A stretch of 64,000 nt of DNA from the NCBI RefSeq assembly GCF_030651995.1, contig NZ_JAUSBN010000009.1:23451-87450 (forward strand), given 5' to 3'. Positions 22,701 through 31,354 of the stretch are shown here, in pieces; positions within the stretch are counted from its first letter, which is position 1; every line of letters begins with the position of its first letter. The notes under the pieces are model-generated. The model was given only the letters and a program-made list of their open reading frames with translations. It ran no database searches and was not told the DNA's origin. Source of the DNA: Reyranella sp. GTDB taxonomy: Bacteria; Pseudomonadota; Alphaproteobacteria; Reyranellales; Reyranellaceae. The translations under genes and the position numbers were made by a program.

Positions 22701-25345
22701 GCCGCTATTGCCGGCAGGAGCGTGGGCAGCGCGATGACCAGCAGCACGAAGCCCGTCCAGACCAGCGCGGCGGCGAGGGGTAGCGTCCAGCCCGCCAGCA
22801 GGGAGAGGACGGCCGCCGGCGCCGACAGCGTGCGACGCAGATTGTCGAACATTTTCCAGAAGCCGATGGCGGGCAGGAACTCCGCCCGCGCCCCGGGTCC
22901 CGTCGATTTCACGAGTCCCAACATCCACGGCAGAAGCTGCCAGTCGCCCCTCGCCCAGCGATGCTGGCGCGCCGCTGCCACGTCGTAACGCGCGGGAAAC
23001 TCCTCGACGACCTCGATATCGGAGGCAAGGCCGGAGCGCGCGAAGGTCCCTTCGAACAGGTCGTGGCTCAGCATCATGCTGTCGGGAACGCGGCCCCGCA
23101 GCGACGCCTCGAACGCGTCGATGTCGTAGATGCCCTTGCCCGAATAGGAGCCCTCTCCGAACAGGTCCTGATAGACGTCCGACACGGCCGATGCGTAGGG
23201 ATCGATGCCGCTGTTGTTGGAGAAGACGCGCTGGAAGCGCGAGCCCTCGGCACCGACCGGCAGCGAGGGCGTGACGCGCGGCTGGAGCACGCCGTAGCCT
23301 TCGACCACGCGGCGCCGGGTCACGTCCAATCGCGGCCGGTTCAGAGGATGGGCCATCTTTCCGACCAGGCGGACGATCGCGTCGCGCGGCAGGCGCGTAT
23401 CGGAATCGAGGGTTACTACATAGCGCACGTCCGCGGGCAGCGCCCGGCTGGCGCCCGGCGCGACGACGAATGTCGTGCCTGTCGAACCGCGCAGCAGATG
23501 GTTGAGTTCGTGCAGCTTGCCGCGCTTGCGCTCCCAGCCGATCCAGGCGCCCTGCGCGTCATTCCATCCGCGCCGGCGATGAAGCAGGAAGAACCGGTCG
23601 ACCCCCTGTTCCGCCGGATAGCGGCGGTTGAGGCGCGCGATACCCTCGACCGCGGTCGCGAGCAGGGCCGCGTCCTCAGGCATCGATTCGGCAGGCGCGT
23701 CCGTCCAGTCCGACAGCAGGGCGAAGTGAATCGCACCGGCCGGGTTGGAGAGGTGGTGGACCTCGAGGCTCTCGATCTGTTCCTCGATCGTCGCCTGCGT
23801 GGTCAGCAGGGTTGGAATTGCCACCACCGTCCGCAGATGCGCCGGCACGCCATTGCGCAGCTCGAGGCCGGGTAGCAGCGTGGCGCCAAAGCCTCCGGTG
23901 ATCAGTCGGTTGACCAGGAGGAGCGCCGCATCCACCGCGGGCAACAGACCCGCGGCGGCCATCCCGAACAGCAGCGGCCCCTGGAGCCCCAGCAGCGACA
24001 GACCCAGCAGCGGCAGCAGGAGGACGATGGCGGCCGTGACGGCAACGCCCGCGACATAACCCGCCAGGCCGGTCCGCAGGAGCCGCCGCCGCACGGTCAG
24101 CCCCCTGGTGCGAAAGCCAACCGACCGTTCGAAAGCCCGGCGGCCGCTGCCGATCAGATGATAGCCAGGCTCGCGCCGCCGGCTGTCTCCGTCGTCGCCG
24201 ACGGGGCAGTTCGCCGCCACGGCCAACGCGCGCCGGGCGATTTCCGGCTCGTCGAGCGCCGTGCCACGCGCAATCTGCTCGATGGCGGTGCGATAGAGGT
24301 TGCGGGTCGCAAAATCCATGTCGATGAAGACACCGCCGGTTCGCAGCACGTCATCGACCGGGCTCACCTCCTCGAAGAGCTTCGCCCAATCGACGTCGGA
24401 GACCAGCCGCATGCTCGTGATGATGTTGCGGACCGTGACGTTGGTCGCGCCCTGCAGCTGATGCTCGCGCCGTACCAGCTCGTCGGCGCTCGTCCCCTCG
24501 CGCGCCAGGCGCTTCTCGAGCCAGCCGACGGCCGGGGTCGTTTCGGGATCCTGGTCGCGCAGGCGATGGACGAGCTGGACGGCGAAGCCTTCGGAGAAGC
24601 CTGCTCGGTCATAGGGCTGGAGAGCCGCGGGGTCCGCCGCGTGATCCTGCAGCCCCAACAGGCGATTGGCGACGAGATCGGCCTGCTCGCGCTCCGCGCG
24701 CCGGTTGACGATGCGGCTGGCCGAACGACGCAGGTTCTCGACCAGGACGATGCGGAGCGTGATCGCGACGGCCCACAGCTCGCCGATGGTCAGCGGTTGG
24801 ACCGTCTGGTACGCGCGCACGAAGCGGGTGAGCGTCTCGGGATCGAAGCGACTGTCGGTATGCGCCACGAAGGCCCACGCCAGGCCGAACACCCGCGGAT
24901 AGCCGGCCAGGGGCCCTTCGCTGAGCTTGGGAAGCTGACGATAGTAGCCGGCGGGCAGGTCGGTACGGACCTCGCGGACCTGCTGCTCCACGAGATGGAA
25001 GTTGTCGAGGAGCCATTCGGCGGCGGGTGTAACCGTCCGGCCGGCATCGACGGTGGCCGCAATCGAACGATAGGCGTCCAGCAGTACGCGTTCGTTGTCG
25101 CGCAGACGGACGACGAGCGACTTGCCGGTGGTCAAGCCGGCATGGACGGGCTGGCTGGCCGCGAGGCTTTGGGCATGTTGCTCGAGCCGCTCGATGCCGA
25201 ACAGCTCGCTGCGGATGGCGTCTTCGTCTGCCCGAATGGAAGCGGGTCGCGCGCGCCCGAAGGCGCGCCACGCGAACGATTTCAAGGAAATGAGGCCTTT
25301 CAGGCTAAGGCGTGCAAGCGACGAAAATTGATCTCGCGCACGCAT
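16745..25345 (-). CDS. ndvB: cyclic beta-1,2-glucan synthase
   Basis: A 2866-residue inner-membrane enzyme, matching the size of NdvB/ChvB/Cgs (about 2820-2870). It makes periplasmic cyclic beta-1,2-glucans used in osmoadaptation and host interaction. In order: a cytoplasmic N-terminal region; membrane segments near 428-480; the GT84 transferase domain with LDSDTRLPRDA (about 646-656); more membrane helices at about 850-1010; then two long C-terminal halves ending in a GH94 phosphorylase-like domain that controls ring size (GTGDWNDGMN, NGGQYTHAAAW). The frame is intact. No export ABC transporter (ndvA) is in the window. Confidence 0.97.
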   Translation of the reverse strand: MRARDQFSSLARLSLKGLISLKSFAWRAFGRARPASIRADEDAIRSELFGIERLEQHAQSLAASQPVHAGLTTGKSLVVRLRDNERVLLDAYRSIAATVDAGRTVTPAAEWLLDNFHLVEQQVREVRTDLPAGYYRQLPKLSEGPLAGYPRVFGLAWAFVAHTDSRFDPETLTRFVRAYQTVQPLTIGELWAVAITLRIVLVENLRRSASRIVNRRAEREQADLVANRLLGLQDHAADPAALQPYDRAGFSEGFAVQLVHRLRDQDPETTPAVGWLEKRLAREGTSADELVRREHQLQGATNVTVRNIITSMRLVSDVDWAKLFEEVSPVDDVLRTGGVFIDMDFATRNLYRTAIEQIARGTALDEPEIARRALAVAANCPVGDDGDSRRREPGYHLIGSGRRAFERSVGFRTRGLTVRRRLLRTGLAGYVAGVAVTAAIVLLLPLLGLSLLGLQGPLLFGMAAAGLLPAVDAALLLVNRLITGGFGATLLPGLELRNGVPAHLRTVVAIPTLLTTQATIEEQIESLEVHHLSNPAGAIHFALLSDWTDAPAESMPEDAALLATAVEGIARLNRRYPAEQGVDRFFLLHRRRGWNDAQGAWIGWERKRGKLHELNHLLRGSTGTTFVVAPGASRALPADVRYVVTLDSDTRLPRDAIVRLVGKMAHPLNRPRLDVTRRRVVEGYGVLQPRVTPSLPVGAEGSRFQRVFSNNSGIDPYASAVSDVYQDLFGEGSYSGKGIYDIDAFEASLRGRVPDSMMLSHDLFEGTFARSGLASDIEVVEEFPARYDVAAARQHRWARGDWQLLPWMLGLVKSTGPGARAEFLPAIGFWKMFDNLRRTLSAPAAVLSLLAGWTLPLAAALVWTGFVLLVIALPTLLPAIAALFPRHAKVTARSHLDALWSDAVSAALQTALLVTFLGHHAWLMADAIGRTLFRLVVSHRRLLEWITAAQSKQSVRAGWPGLYGKMAGSVVVALVAAGVVWLVAAAAMPVAVPFVLAWLLAPAVADWVSRPPRDAGSLRIKPAEAASLRLIARQTWRFFETFVTEADNMLPPDNFQEAPTPVVAHRTSPTNLGLLLLSTAAAREFGWIGTAEAVERLEATLATMERMQRFRGHFFNWYDTSDLRALEPRYVSTVDSGNLAGHLIALANACGAWRIRGAAQPDGARGASDSLDLAREALAALSDDRRTHLVTRPELVRAFDGLAAALSEAPLRLEAVLPLAATAVDLARTLASERADPESADMLFWIEAAHRTIASHHRDARTEGMRDDLDRRLLTLETSARAMASAMEFDFLFDERRRLLSIGFLVAEDRLDVNCYDLLASEARLASFVAIAAGDIPARHWFRLGREVTPVAHSAALVSWSGSMFEYLMPSLVMRAPFGSLLERTNRLVVRRQIQYATELGLPWGISESAYNARDKEFTYQYSNFGVPGLGFKRGLSENLVIAPYATGLAAMIDPAAAAANFGRLAAIGARGRYGFYEALDFTPSRLPDGESRALVLAYMAHHQGMTVVAIANALLDGVMRSRFHAEPGVQATELLLQERAPRDVAVAHPRAEEVGASALARDTEPALVRRLRNPHAPSPSVHLLSNGRYSVMLTAAGSGYSQWGSQAVTRWREDTTRDDWGSYIFLRDVENGAVWSATAQPCGQPPDRYEVMFAEDRAEFVRHDGTLVTSLDVVVSAEDDAEVRRVTLTNVGSVPRTVELTSYSEIVLAPRGADAAHQAFSKMFVHTEYLPATGALLATRRRRGPGEPELWAAHLTVVEGVAVGEIEVETDRARFIGRGNEIGDAIAATDGRRLSGTVGSVLDPVFALRRRLRVPAGGRARIAFWTMVASSRESLLDAIDRHLDVNAFTRATTLAWTQAQVQLRHLDIDAVEASYFQRLAGHVLYANPALRSSPDAIRRGLAAPPTLWSQGISGDLPIVLVRVEEIEDTGIVRELLRAREYWQLKGLSVDLVILNERSTSYVQDLQSMLETLVRASRSRTHLGVEDAPGAVFVLRTDLISTETRALLLALARVVMRGGRGSLSDQLDRLKSPRGVAPPLRRGLAAHAGPKPLPSQPVALGALQFFNGLGGFSPNGREYVTVLGPGQSTPAPWINVISNASFGFQVAADGGGYTWSQNSRDNQLTPWSNDPVVDRPGEAFYVRDLDSGELWTPTALPVRLAQATYIVRHGRGYSRFELVANGIALDLLQYVPLGDSLKISRLTIRNISDRPRRLSVTAYVEWVLGLARGASGPTVVTERDGETGAIFARNRWNLHHGGRVAFADLSGRQTAWTGDRGEFIGRNGRMDHPAALSADLPLSQRLGAGLDPCAALQTTVDLKPGGVHEVVCFLGQAADEAEARALIARYRAADLAAVHREAVGFWDGVLGTVQVKTPDPATDILLNGWLLYQSLACRYWARSAFYQASGAYGFRDQLQDAMSLSVPMPKLARAHILRAASRQFVEGDVQHWWFPIAGQGVRTRISDDRAWLATVAAHYVETTGDGAILDEPVSFLEGPALREGEHDLYFQPEQADETASLFEHCARGLDLSLATGAHGLPLIGTGDWNDGMNRVGEEGRGESVWLGWFLYAALRAFAPVAESRGEMRRATAWSAHAEALKAALDREAWDGAWYRRGYYDDGTPLGSAASEECRIDSIAQSWAAISGAADPMRAAQAMDALDRMLVHRGDRLALLFTPPFDKTPLDPGYIKGYPPGIRENGGQYTHAAAWSIMGFAALGQGDKAHEVFALINPINHTATRAGVLRYKVEPYVAAADVYSVPPHVGRGGWTWYTGSAGWLHRAGIESILGLTVKGDRFEVAPCLPTTWPGFEMTLTLRGSVYEIVVRNPDGVSRGVVALELDGATQPVADGKAVIRLSDEVARRSIVVTLG

Positions 25346-25513
25346 GAAGCGCCCTCCGGCAAGCGGGGCCGCTATGAACGGTCTTCTACAGCAAACGGCC
25401 AGCGGCGACCAATCGCGCCAGCAGCGTCAACGCGAAACCTTCCCAACGGTTCCAGGGGACTATTCAAACTCTTTTTGCTATCGCTTTCCGGAGATCATCA
25501 CGGGAGACCGATC

Positions 25514-25867
25514 ATGCTTCGCGTTGTCACCTTGGCCGCCGCCGCACTCGCGGTCTCGGCCTTCCCCGCCCTGGCGCTCGACTGCCCCAAGCCGCAGCCG
25601 ACGGCGAAGCCCGGAATCCTGAAGGAAACCCCGGCCCAGATGGCGGCCGTCGGAAAGCAGCTTGCCGGCGCGGACAAGTTCAACGCCATCGCCTCGGCGA
25701 CGGCCGATCTCCGCATCCGCTATCCCGGCGTCGAGAGCGCCGAAGTGGTGAACTATCTCGTTACCGCCTACTGCCCGGCCGTGGCCGCCGACAGCAAGCT
25801 GAGCGAAGCGCAGAAGAAGGCGGCCGTCGACGGCTTCGCCGCCCAGGTGATGCGCCAGGTCTACTAG
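25514..25867 (+). CDS. small secreted protein of unknown function
   Basis: A 117-residue protein with a clear Sec signal peptide (MLRVVTLAAAALAVSAFPALA, cleavage around residue 22) and a mature domain with two cysteines, in LDCPKPQP and AYCPAVA, which could form a disulfide. The mature part is helical and alanine/lysine-rich. I do not recognise the family. CGGGAGA upstream supports ATG 25514. It is divergent from ndvB across 168 bases and followed by two hairpins that may terminate transcription. Confidence 0.75.
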   Translation: MLRVVTLAAAALAVSAFPALALDCPKPQPTAKPGILKETPAQMAAVGKQLAGADKFNAIASATADLRIRYPGVESAEVVNYLVTAYCPAVAADSKLSEAQKKAAVDGFAAQVMRQVY

Positions 25868-25921
25868 GCTGAGCGAAGCTCAGCCCCAGGAGCGGCAGGC
25901 CGCGGCTTGATTACAAGCCGC
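25867..25921. terminator. two consecutive hairpins after the small secreted protein gene
   Basis: The first hairpin pairs 25867-25874 with 25878-25885 around a three-base loop, beginning at the G of the TAG stop. The second pairs 25902-25908 with 25915-25921. Neither has a T-run, so they may be attenuating structures or repeat elements rather than classical terminators. The first resembles the hairpin at 50564-50584. Confidence 0.45.
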
Positions 25922-25970
25922 TAAGCCTTAGGCAATGTCCGAGAGCGCCGAAGGAAGAGCGACCACCCGA

Positions 25971-26744
25971 CTAATGGCGGGCCGCCTGCCCGCCATCGAG
26001 GGTCATGACCACGCCGCTGATGTAGCTGGCGCGGTCGGAGGCCAGGAACACGGCGAGGTCGGCGACCTCGTCAGGTTCGGCGGCGCGGCCGAACGGCATG
26101 TGCTTCGTCAACTCCGCCCAACGCTCGGCATCACCGAACTTCTTCTCGGCCTGTTCGCGCAACCGCGTCAGCATGCGGTCGGTGCGGGTGGCCGGCGGAT
26201 TGATTCCCACCACGCGCACGCCGTGATCGACACTCTTCGACCCGACCGCGCGGGTGAAGGCCATGACACCGGCGTTACCCATCGTGCCGGCGACGTAGTC
26301 GTAGTTGAAGCTCTCGCCGGCGAGGCCGATCACGTTCACGACCACGCCCGCCTTGCGCGCGTACATCTTCTCCAGCATGGCGCGGGTGGCGTTCACATAG
26401 CCGAACACCTTGAGATCCCAGGCTTCGCGCCACCTGGGTTCGGTCATGCCGAAGACGTCACCCTGCGGGATGGCGCCGGCATTGTTTACCAGGATGTCGG
26501 CATGGCCGACCGCCTCGACGACGCGGCGTGCGGTGTCACCGTCCGAGAAATCGGCGGGATGGATCTCGACCGGCACGTTGTGGCGGGCGCGGATCTTTTC
26601 TCTCGCCGCTTCCAGCGAGTCCTTCGAACGCGAGGCGATGTGCACCGTGCAGCCCTCGGCCGCGAAGCCCATGGCGCAGGCGAAACCGATGCCACGGCTG
26701 CCGCCGGTGATGAGCACGGTCTTGCCGGAGAGCTTCATGTCCAT
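25971..26744 (-). CDS. SDR family oxidoreductase lacking the canonical YxxxK lysine
   Basis: A 257-residue short-chain dehydrogenase/reductase. The cofactor motif TGGSRGIG (about 14-21), LVNNAGA (about 86) and C-terminal YISGVVMTLDGGQ fit the classical subfamily. The active-site stretch reads NYDYVAGTMGNAG: tyrosine is followed at +4 by threonine instead of lysine, and the usual serine is not evident. A subset of SDRs has a similar Y-x-x-G-(S/T) stretch, so this may be a variant with altered chemistry. AGGGAGAA supports ATG 26744. It is the last gene of a leftward trio with the MBL hydrolase and the beta-propeller protein. Confidence 0.88.
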   Translation of the reverse strand: MDMKLSGKTVLITGGSRGIGFACAMGFAAEGCTVHIASRSKDSLEAAREKIRARHNVPVEIHPADFSDGDTARRVVEAVGHADILVNNAGAIPQGDVFGMTEPRWREAWDLKVFGYVNATRAMLEKMYARKAGVVVNVIGLAGESFNYDYVAGTMGNAGVMAFTRAVGSKSVDHGVRVVGINPPATRTDRMLTRLREQAEKKFGDAERWAELTKHMPFGRAAEPDEVADLAVFLASDRASYISGVVMTLDGGQAARH

Positions 26745-26756
26745 TGGTCGTTCTCC

Positions 26757-27647
26757 CTAGAGCCGGTAGACGCTGTCGATGGCGGCGCGTCCATCCTCGG
26801 TCCTGACCCGTCCGTCCTTCACCATCTGGACGAGATGCGCCAGCATCGAGCGGCCGGCCGCCGGGTGCAGATGGACCGGCGTGTCGGCATAGTTCTTGGC
26901 GACCATCTGCGGGATGGTCTGCGGACCGTCCTTGAGACGCGCGATGATCTGCGCCTCGCGGCCCAGCCGATGATCGATATAGGCCTGCACGAACGGATTG
27001 GGATCGCGGATCTCGGCGCCGTGCGTGGGGATGTAGAGGCTCTCGTCGCGCGGCAGCAGCTTGCGCAGCGAGGCGAAGTAGTCGGCCATGTTGCCGTCGG
27101 GCGGCGAGATCACCGCCGTCGACCAGCCCATGACATGGTCGCCCGAGAGCAGCGCCTTGTCTTCCTTCACCGCGAAGCAGAGATGGTTGGAGATGTGGCC
27201 GGGCGTATGGACGGCCTCGACGTTCCAGCCGTCGCCCTGGATCACGTCGCCGTCGTTCAGCTTCACGTCGGGGGCGAAGGAGAAATCGCCCTCCTGCTCG
27301 GCCGTCACGCCTTCGGGCGTCGGATGCGGCCCGTAGCTGTAGACCTTCGCGCCCGTCGCCTTGGCCAGCGCCGGCGTCGCCGGCACATGGTCGACATGGG
27401 TGTGCGTCACCAGGATATGCGTCACCGTCTCGCCGCGCAGGGCGCGCAGCACCGCATCGATGTGTTCCTGATGGTCGGGCCCGGGATCGACGACCGCGAC
27501 GTTGCCGTGGCCGATGATGTAGGTGCCGGTGCCCTTGAAGGTGAACGGGTTCGGGTTATTGGCGACGACCCGCCGGATCAGCGGCGTCACCTCCATTGCC
27601 GTACCGTAGTCGAACTTGAAGTCCCTGATGAACGGAATGCCGGCCAT
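26757..27647 (-). CDS. MBL fold metallo-hydrolase (LACTB2-like)
   Basis: A 296-residue metallo-beta-lactamase-fold hydrolase. The zinc motif THTHVDH is at about residues 80-86, with further ligands in SGDHVMGW and IPTHGAEI; VAVVDPGPDHQEH and a C-terminal winged-helix-like region match the LACTB2 branch, which includes nucleases and thioesterase-like enzymes. The substrate is not evident. It lies 24 bases downstream of the beta-propeller gene and 12 bases upstream of the SDR on the same strand, so an operon is likely. Confidence 0.88.
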   Translation of the reverse strand: MAGIPFIRDFKFDYGTAMEVTPLIRRVVANNPNPFTFKGTGTYIIGHGNVAVVDPGPDHQEHIDAVLRALRGETVTHILVTHTHVDHVPATPALAKATGAKVYSYGPHPTPEGVTAEQEGDFSFAPDVKLNDGDVIQGDGWNVEAVHTPGHISNHLCFAVKEDKALLSGDHVMGWSTAVISPPDGNMADYFASLRKLLPRDESLYIPTHGAEIRDPNPFVQAYIDHRLGREAQIIARLKDGPQTIPQMVAKNYADTPVHLHPAAGRSMLAHLVQMVKDGRVRTEDGRAAIDSVYRL

Positions 27648-27671
27648 GTAAGCCTCTCTGGAGTGCGCCGA

Positions 27672-29348
27672 CTACGGCGGCGTCAATTTGTAGAGCGAGT
27701 TCCGGATGTCGGAGCTGACATAGACGATGCCGGTGCGGCCGACCGCGACGCCGGTCGGCACCAGGGCCGGCGGTCCGCCGGGGAACGGCGCCAGGCCGAT
27801 GTCGAGGTTGGAGGCGATCACCGTCTTGGCGCCGGTTGCGGGATCGATGGCGACGACCCTCTTCTGGCCGACTTCGGCAACATAGAGCCGGCCGTCCGGC
27901 CCGAGGTCGATGCCCTCCGGACCGGTCAGGTTGTCGGCCACCACCCGGCGCGTGCCCGCGGCGACGTCGATCTCGGTGACGACGCCGGCCGAGATCTCGG
28001 TGACGTAGATCAGCGGGCCCGCCCCGTGCACCATGGCGACCGGACCGCGCAGCTCCTTCATGACCGTGCTGCGCTCCTTGCCGTCGGCGCTCACCTTCAC
28101 GAGGTTGCCGCTCGCCAGCTCGGCCACGTACATCGTGCCGTCGGCGAACTCGACCGCATCGACGGGCGCCGCGAATTCGCCGAGGGTCGCCACCAGCTTG
28201 CCGGTCTTGCGGTCGACCTTCTCGACGGTGTTGGAGAACCAGCTCGACAGCAGCACGTTCTTCGGCCCGACCGAAATGCCGATCGGATAGGCGTGCGTCT
28301 CGCCATGCACGCGCAGCACGTCCGTCACGTCGCCGGTGGTGCCGTCGACCTTGCGATAGCTGAACACGTCGGCCACATGCACCGTGTCCTTGCCGCCTTC
28401 GCTGGTGACGGCGAGGTCGGTCGGGACGGCGAGCTTGCCTTCGACGATGGTACGATGCGCGCCGGTGTGCTTGTCGACCAGGTAGACGCCGTTGTCGGTC
28501 ATCGAGGTCACGAACAGCCGGCCGCGCGAATCGAAGGCGAGATTGTCGAGGCCCGGCTTCATCGAGGCGACCAGCTTCTTGGCCTTGCTGGTGAGGCTCA
28601 CGCTCCAGATGCCGCCGGTCCCGGTGTCGACGACATAGACGTTGTCGCGGTTCTGCGGATCGATGTTGGCGGCGGCCGGCGTCTTGAAGCCGGAAGCTAT
28701 CACTTCGGCGGCGCCGGTCTCGAGATTCACCTTCACGATCTCGCCCTTGAACCAGAGCGGCCCGTAGAGGAAGCCGTCGTCCTTGTGCACTTCGAAACCG
28801 TTGAGGCCGCCCAGCTTCTCGGCGATGCGGCGCAGTTCGTTGCGCGCCAGCGGCTTGAAGTCGGGCTTGTCGACGTTCCTGATGTCGATCTCGTAGAGTG
28901 CGTCGCCGAGGAAGACCTCGGAGACGAACAGCCGTCCGTCCTTGCCGAACGCGAGCGAGTTGGGGCCGGTCATGCCGTTGGCGACCTCGATGGTCTTGCC
29001 GTTCGGCTTGCGGACATAGACCTTGCCGATCAGGAACGCCGTCCACGCCATCGTGCCGTCGTCGGCAAAGGCGATGTCGTCGGCCATGCCGGTCGGCGGA
29101 TCGATCACGCGGTCGACCTCGCCCGAGTCGACCTGCACGCGATACAGCGTCTGACCGATCACCGAGCCGGCAAAGAGCTGGTCGTCCTTGTTGAAGGCAA
29201 GCCCGTGCACGCCATGGAACCAGGAGCCCGGCACCAGGAACTGCTGGCTGTACTCCCTGGGCGGCGGCGCTTCGGCCTGCTGCGCCCACGCGCCACTGGT
29301 TACGCCGAACGCAAGCACCGCCGACGCGACAATGCGGCCCAACCCCAT
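27672..29348 (-). CDS. secreted SMP-30/NHL-type beta-propeller protein
   Basis: A 558-residue exported protein: a Sec signal (MGLGRIVASAVLAFGVTSGA, cleavage near AWAQQ) and a series of about 45-residue repeats with DGRLFV, GTMYVAEL and DGRLYVAEVG strands, typical of SMP-30/gluconolactonase-like or NHL propellers. It probably acts in the periplasm as a lactonase or binding platform; no catalytic set is certain. ATG 29348 is fixed by GGAGGAAACG immediately upstream. It heads a leftward operon with the MBL hydrolase and SDR and is divergent from the CoA-transferase gene across 125 bases. Confidence 0.82.
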   Translation of the reverse strand: MGLGRIVASAVLAFGVTSGAWAQQAEAPPPREYSQQFLVPGSWFHGVHGLAFNKDDQLFAGSVIGQTLYRVQVDSGEVDRVIDPPTGMADDIAFADDGTMAWTAFLIGKVYVRKPNGKTIEVANGMTGPNSLAFGKDGRLFVSEVFLGDALYEIDIRNVDKPDFKPLARNELRRIAEKLGGLNGFEVHKDDGFLYGPLWFKGEIVKVNLETGAAEVIASGFKTPAAANIDPQNRDNVYVVDTGTGGIWSVSLTSKAKKLVASMKPGLDNLAFDSRGRLFVTSMTDNGVYLVDKHTGAHRTIVEGKLAVPTDLAVTSEGGKDTVHVADVFSYRKVDGTTGDVTDVLRVHGETHAYPIGISVGPKNVLLSSWFSNTVEKVDRKTGKLVATLGEFAAPVDAVEFADGTMYVAELASGNLVKVSADGKERSTVMKELRGPVAMVHGAGPLIYVTEISAGVVTEIDVAAGTRRVVADNLTGPEGIDLGPDGRLYVAEVGQKRVVAIDPATGAKTVIASNLDIGLAPFPGGPPALVPTGVAVGRTGIVYVSSDIRNSLYKLTPP

Positions 29349-29473
29349 CCCGTTTCCTCCGACCGACCCACTCGCGGCGCGGACTTTAGACCGCGTGACA
29401 GGTTTTGTAACGCCGAACCCTTCCGCTACCATCAGGCTTCGACAGAAGAACACTCATTCTGCAGGAGGAAATC

Positions 29474-30625
29474 ATGGCAGGCCCGCTTAACGGACTGACG
29501 ATCGTCGAACTGGCCGGAATCGGTCCGGGCCCGATGTGCTCGATGATGCTGGGCGACATGGGCGCCGACGTGATCCGGGTCGACCGCACCAAGGCGCATG
29601 TCATGGACCGGCTGGCCGACCCGAAATTCGCGGTCCACAACAGGAGCCGCCGTTCGGTCTCGGTCGACCTGCAGAGCAAGGCGGGCGTCGAGGTCGTGCT
29701 GCGCCTGATCGAGAAGGCCGACGGCATGACCGAGCCGTTCCGCCCCGGCGTCGCCGAGCGGCTGGGCCTCGGGCCCGATGTCTGCCTCGCCCGCAATCCG
29801 AAGCTCGTGTACGGCCGCATGACCGGCTGGGGCCAGGAAGGCCCGCTCGCCAAGGCTGCAGGGCATGACATCAACTACATCGCGCTGACCGGCGCCCTGC
29901 ACGCGATCGGCGGCAAGGACAAGCCGATGCCGCCGCTCAACCTGGTGGGCGATTTCGGCGGCGGCGGCATGCTGCTGGCCTTCGGCATGGTGTGCGGCCT
30001 GCTCGAGTCGCAGCGTTCCGGCAAGGGCCAGGTGGTCGACGCCGCCATGGTCGACGGCGCGGCCCTGCTGCTGGGCGGGATCTACGGCATGGCCGGGGCC
30101 GGCCTGTGGAACGACGAGCGAGAGAGCAACATGCTCGACGGCGGCGCGCACTTCTATGGCACCTACGAGACCAAGGACGGCAAGCATGTCTGCATCGGCT
30201 CGATCGAGCCGCAATTCTATGCGCTGCTGCTCGAGAAGACCGGCCTGAAGGACGAGCCGCTGCCGGCGCAGATGGACCGCAAGGCCTGGGGCCAGCTCAA
30301 GGAGCGGCTGGGCGCCATCTTCAAGACCAGGACGCGCGACGAATGGTGCGCGATCATGGAAGGCACGGACATCTGCTTCGCGCCGGTCCTCAGCATGAAG
30401 GAAGCGCCGTCGCACGCCCATGCCAAGGCGCGCAACGCCTATGTCGATGTGGCCGGCTTCCCGCAGCCCGCTGCCGCGCCGCGCTTCTCGCGCACCAAGG
30501 AGGGCGTGAAGGGCCCTGCGGCGAAGCGCGGCCAGCATACCGACGAGATCCTGTCCGAACGCGGCTTTTCGGCCAAGGAGATCGGCGAACTGAAGGCCGC
30601 CGGTGTCGTCGGCCCGCAGGCCTGA
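29474..30625 (+). CDS. alpha-methylacyl-CoA racemase-like family III CoA-transferase
   Basis: A 383-residue CaiB/BaiF-fold protein. [14 protein letters not shown] and [14 protein letters not shown] open the fold. The catalytic pair of AMACR enzymes is present: His131 in [11 protein letters not shown] and the aspartate of LVGDFGGGG (about 159). This argues for racemisation of 2-methylacyl-CoA in branched-chain or sterol side-chain degradation rather than CoA transfer. AGGAGGAAATC gives a strong start at 29474. The gene is divergent from the beta-propeller operon. Confidence 0.9.
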   Translation: MAGPLNGLTIVELAGIGPGPMCSMMLGDMGADVIRVDRTKAHVMDRLADPKFAVHNRSRRSVSVDLQSKAGVEVVLRLIEKADGMTEPFRPGVAERLGLGPDVCLARNPKLVYGRMTGWGQEGPLAKAAGHDINYIALTGALHAIGGKDKPMPPLNLVGDFGGGGMLLAFGMVCGLLESQRSGKGQVVDAAMVDGAALLLGGIYGMAGAGLWNDERESNMLDGGAHFYGTYETKDGKHVCIGSIEPQFYALLLEKTGLKDEPLPAQMDRKAWGQLKERLGAIFKTRTRDEWCAIMEGTDICFAPVLSMKEAPSHAHAKARNAYVDVAGFPQPAAAPRFSRTKEGVKGPAAKRGQHTDEILSERGFSAKEIGELKAAGVVGPQA

Positions 30626-30649
30626 TGTCACATTCATGATGGGACGCCC

Positions 30650-31345
30650 ATGATCCGTGCCTTCGAACTGGCGGTGCAGCAGCTTGGCGACCCCAAGCTG
30701 CGCGTCATCGTCTGGCAGTCGCTGGCGCTGTCGCTGGTGCTGCAGGTCGCGCTGGGCGTGCTGGCCTGGTGGGGGCTGCAGTCGCTTGCGACCTTCCAGT
30801 GGTCGTGGGTGAACGAGACGATCCGCTGGCTCGGCGGTGGCGCCGTGGCGGTCCTGGCGCTGATGCTGTTCCCGGCCAGCTTCGGCATCGTCATCTCGAT
30901 CTTCATGGAGCGGATCGCCGACATCGTCGAGGCGCGGCACTATCCGCAGCTCGGCCCCGCCCGCGGCATTCCGCTCTGGACCGGTCTCTGGTCGGGCATC
31001 GTGTTCCTGTTCACCCTGCTGGCGATCAACCTGGTGATGCTGCCGTTCTATGTCGTGGCTCTGTTCGTCGCCGGGTTGGGCGCCGTCCTCTTCTATGGCG
31101 TCAATGGCTGGCTGGCCGGCCGCGAATATTACGAACAGGTCGCGTTGCGCCGGCGCGACCCGGCCGAGGTCAAGGCCTGGCGCAAGGCCAATGCCGGCAC
31201 CCTGTGGCTCACCGGCATCGCCATCGTCTTCCTGGGCACCATCCCGATCCTCAACCTGATCGTGCCGGTCCTCGGCGTTGCCGCGATGGTTCATATCGCA
31301 CAAACGCTGAAGCCGCCCCTTAACCGGCCGATGACGCCGCGTTAA
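30650..31345 (+). CDS. EI24 domain-containing membrane protein
   Basis: A 231-residue inner-membrane protein of the EI24/CysZ-like superfamily. Hydrophobic helices are visible at about residues 22-45, 60-88, 100-150 (including LLAINLVMLPFYVVALFVAG) and 190-220. ISIFMERIADIVEARHYP and NGWLAGREYYEQVALRR are family-like segments. The role may be transport or membrane homeostasis, but no substrate is evident, and sulfate-assimilation neighbours that would indicate CysZ are missing. It is followed nine bases later by a lipoprotein gene on the same strand. Confidence 0.8.
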   Translation: MIRAFELAVQQLGDPKLRVIVWQSLALSLVLQVALGVLAWWGLQSLATFQWSWVNETIRWLGGGAVAVLALMLFPASFGIVISIFMERIADIVEARHYPQLGPARGIPLWTGLWSGIVFLFTLLAINLVMLPFYVVALFVAGLGAVLFYGVNGWLAGREYYEQVALRRRDPAEVKAWRKANAGTLWLTGIAIVFLGTIPILNLIVPVLGVAAMVHIAQTLKPPLNRPMTPR

Positions 31346-31354
31346 AGTGCGGCC

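Noticed and set aside
25935..29498. An open frame of about 1187 codons on the plus strand
   Set aside because: It runs antisense through the SDR, MBL and beta-propeller genes, has histidine/arginine/alanine-rich composition typical of a GC-rich shadow frame, and contains no family motifs.
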